Source: Limnoperna fortunei (Eukaryota; Mollusca; Bivalvia; Mytilida; Modiolidae). From it: 64,000 nt of DNA. The translations under genes and the position numbers were made by a program. Every line of letters begins with the position of its first letter. Position 1 is the first letter of the stretch. The notes beneath the pieces are model-generated. The model saw only the letters and a list, made by a program, of their open reading frames with translations, was not told where the DNA came from and did no database searches. Location of the stretch: positions 53,769,644-53,833,643 of the forward strand of contig OX104113.1 of NCBI GenBank assembly GCA_944474755.1, given 5' to 3'. Below, piece by piece: positions 62,290 to 64,000 of the stretch.

Positions 62290-64000
62290 TTCTGTATCTT
62301 TATTTTCGTTCTGATATTGAAGCAAATTTAACAAAACATATTTTTACCGCTAATTTTGAACATTTGTTGTTTAGGGAGTCAACTTGTTTAATTACTTTTT
62401 AAACAGCACACGTGTGTGACGTTACGACATGCATTTAAATCTCTCAAGCACCATTGGGTAATAGTTTAGCGTAAACAATGTCCTTACAAGGTACACGTAC
62501 ATTGTTTACCTATCTTACATATAAATTACAAAAACCAGATACTTTAATAAATCCATAAAATTTGTAATGCAGCTAAGAGACGGTTAGCTTTTTAGAAAAG
62601 CTAAACTTGTTATACTTAAACCTTATTCTGGACATAGAGACATAAGTACAAAATGGACTGTAGACAAACGTGATGACTTCAACTTTCCAAATACGGGAGT
62701 ATAGCGATTGAAATATTCCAGCAGTCCGGTATGGTAATAACAACTTATTCGTTATACTAGATTTTGCTATGTGCTTAACCGGAGTGCTATGTTGACTATT
62801 GAACCTCTCAAACAGGCGCTTGTAAATAGGTTGATGATATTCCTTCAGTTTTATGTCTGTTGCCTTGAATTAATTGATAGCTGCATGTGGTTAATCCATC
62901 TCTACTTAGACAAGACCATGCATAACATGGGCGTGTTATTATTCCCTTTCCGTTAATGTGTCCTTGGCTTAGGTTTCCTTTATTGCAAAACTGGTTATCG
63001 CCAAATGCGATTTTATTTCAAAACGGGTTGACTGCGCCAACCCATTTTGCAATAAACTTTTTATCTCGGGATGTATCAGTAATCCGATGGTATCTGTTTG
63101 TGCTGATATATATTTATATTCACAATAGTTCATAGATAAACCAAAACATGACTAGGAACATTCTGTAGTTTCATCAGTTAAATTTCCGTCCCAAAAACGA
63201 GTTATTGCAAAACGGGTTGACTACTAAAGCCCAGTTTTTGCAATAAACTGTTCATGTCGCCACGAATCAGTAATTCGAAGGTATATGCACCCCGTGTTGC
63301 AAAGCACGCAACACTAAAGGAGATACACACCTGAAAGTCATATAATTGAATCTTCGTGAAAATTTGTATATTTATATTTGGAAGGATCACTAAAAGAAGT
63401 ACATTAAGCGAAAAAATATCCATAGTTATATGATTATATATAAGCAGTTGAAGTTTTGGCAGGAAATGCAATTTCTCTGCCTTTTTTTATAGGTTTATCA
63501 TTCCTTTTCAAAAAACACAGCAATAATTAAACTTCGAACTAAAATTTACAAAATTTTGAAAAGAAAATAGGGGCTACATGATATAATTGAGAAGCATGGG
63601 TTTGAATGGATAAAGGAAGAGAAACCCGAAAGTTTTGTTTAAATCTCAAAACCTCTTAAGTGAATTTGCGATCAACTTAGTGATAGAAATGGTATTGAAA
63701 AAAAAATTAATGACGAAAACTTAACGACTGTATGGTATTTTCTTTTATCTAATTTGTCATCGGATTTTTGTTATTGATTGCATAATTATGCTACAAGAAA
63801 TTTGCGTAGACCCATTTTTAAAGAAATAAAACGTAATCTTTGGTCAATACATGAAATGCCTGGAATCTAATAATTACGTATAATCTCTGGGTTTTCTTTT
63901 TTAAAATAACGTTTTTTATTGATATTTAATAAGATATTTCAGCCTTTCGCCTTTCATTCAGTTTGTAAGGTCCGAGATATCCGTTCGTACATCCATGAAC
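62290..64000. other. Right edge of the window, no gene seen
   Basis: At 62571-62615 a short stretch (GACGGTTAGCTTTTTAGAAA) resembles 15850-15890. At 63020-63240 two more AACGGGTTG / TTTTGCAATAAA pairs recall the 200-bp repeats at 57-59 kb. I see no exon or RNA gene. Confidence 0.5.

Overview
The window looks like nuclear DNA from an invertebrate animal, most likely a bivalve mollusc. It is AT-rich, the genes are split by GT-AG introns, and they sit in a dense background of tRNA-headed SINEs, inverted-repeat elements and minisatellites. The species call is inference; no marker gene fixes it. Every gene I can support lies on the minus strand, in two blocks.

Block 1 (1-18.4 kb) is a head-to-tail tandem array of secreted alpha/beta-hydrolase genes. 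Copy A has only its first exon here (38-197) and runs off the left edge. Copy B (1307-7960, 477 aa) and copy C (11262-18285, 480 aa) are complete, each with seven exons and identical intron phases. Copy C has a Ser-Asp-His set (GHSLGG, GDLDGL, GVNHG). Copy B has GHGFGG, so its nucleophile serine is a glycine and it may be a pseudoenzyme. All three copies have a TATA-like box 58-64 bases upstream of the ATG and a GATA motif between box and ATG.

Block 2 (21.5-49.5 kb) is one long Roco-type gene model. Fourteen exons join in frame to 1042 aa: a Rab-like domain that has lost its nucleotide-binding motifs (187 aa), then a Roc GTPase with intact motifs, a COR region and a C-terminal death domain. 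The join between the Rab-like and Roc parts rests on splice phase and an open frame and needs transcript proof. Introns on both sides of the Roc P-loop exon are filled with one 40-bp minisatellite; a 50-bp minisatellite fills part of the last intron.

From 49.5 to 64 kb I see no host gene. This part holds an unusual 709-bp inverted-repeat element built of about 30 palindrome-like units of ~21 bp, two smaller inverted-repeat elements, a decayed LINE reverse-transcriptase end, a second decayed retroelement, a ~200-bp tandem family interrupted by a 1.2-kb element, and a related 1.2-kb element. Three copies of a MULE-like MITE with 9-bp target duplications are spread over the window.
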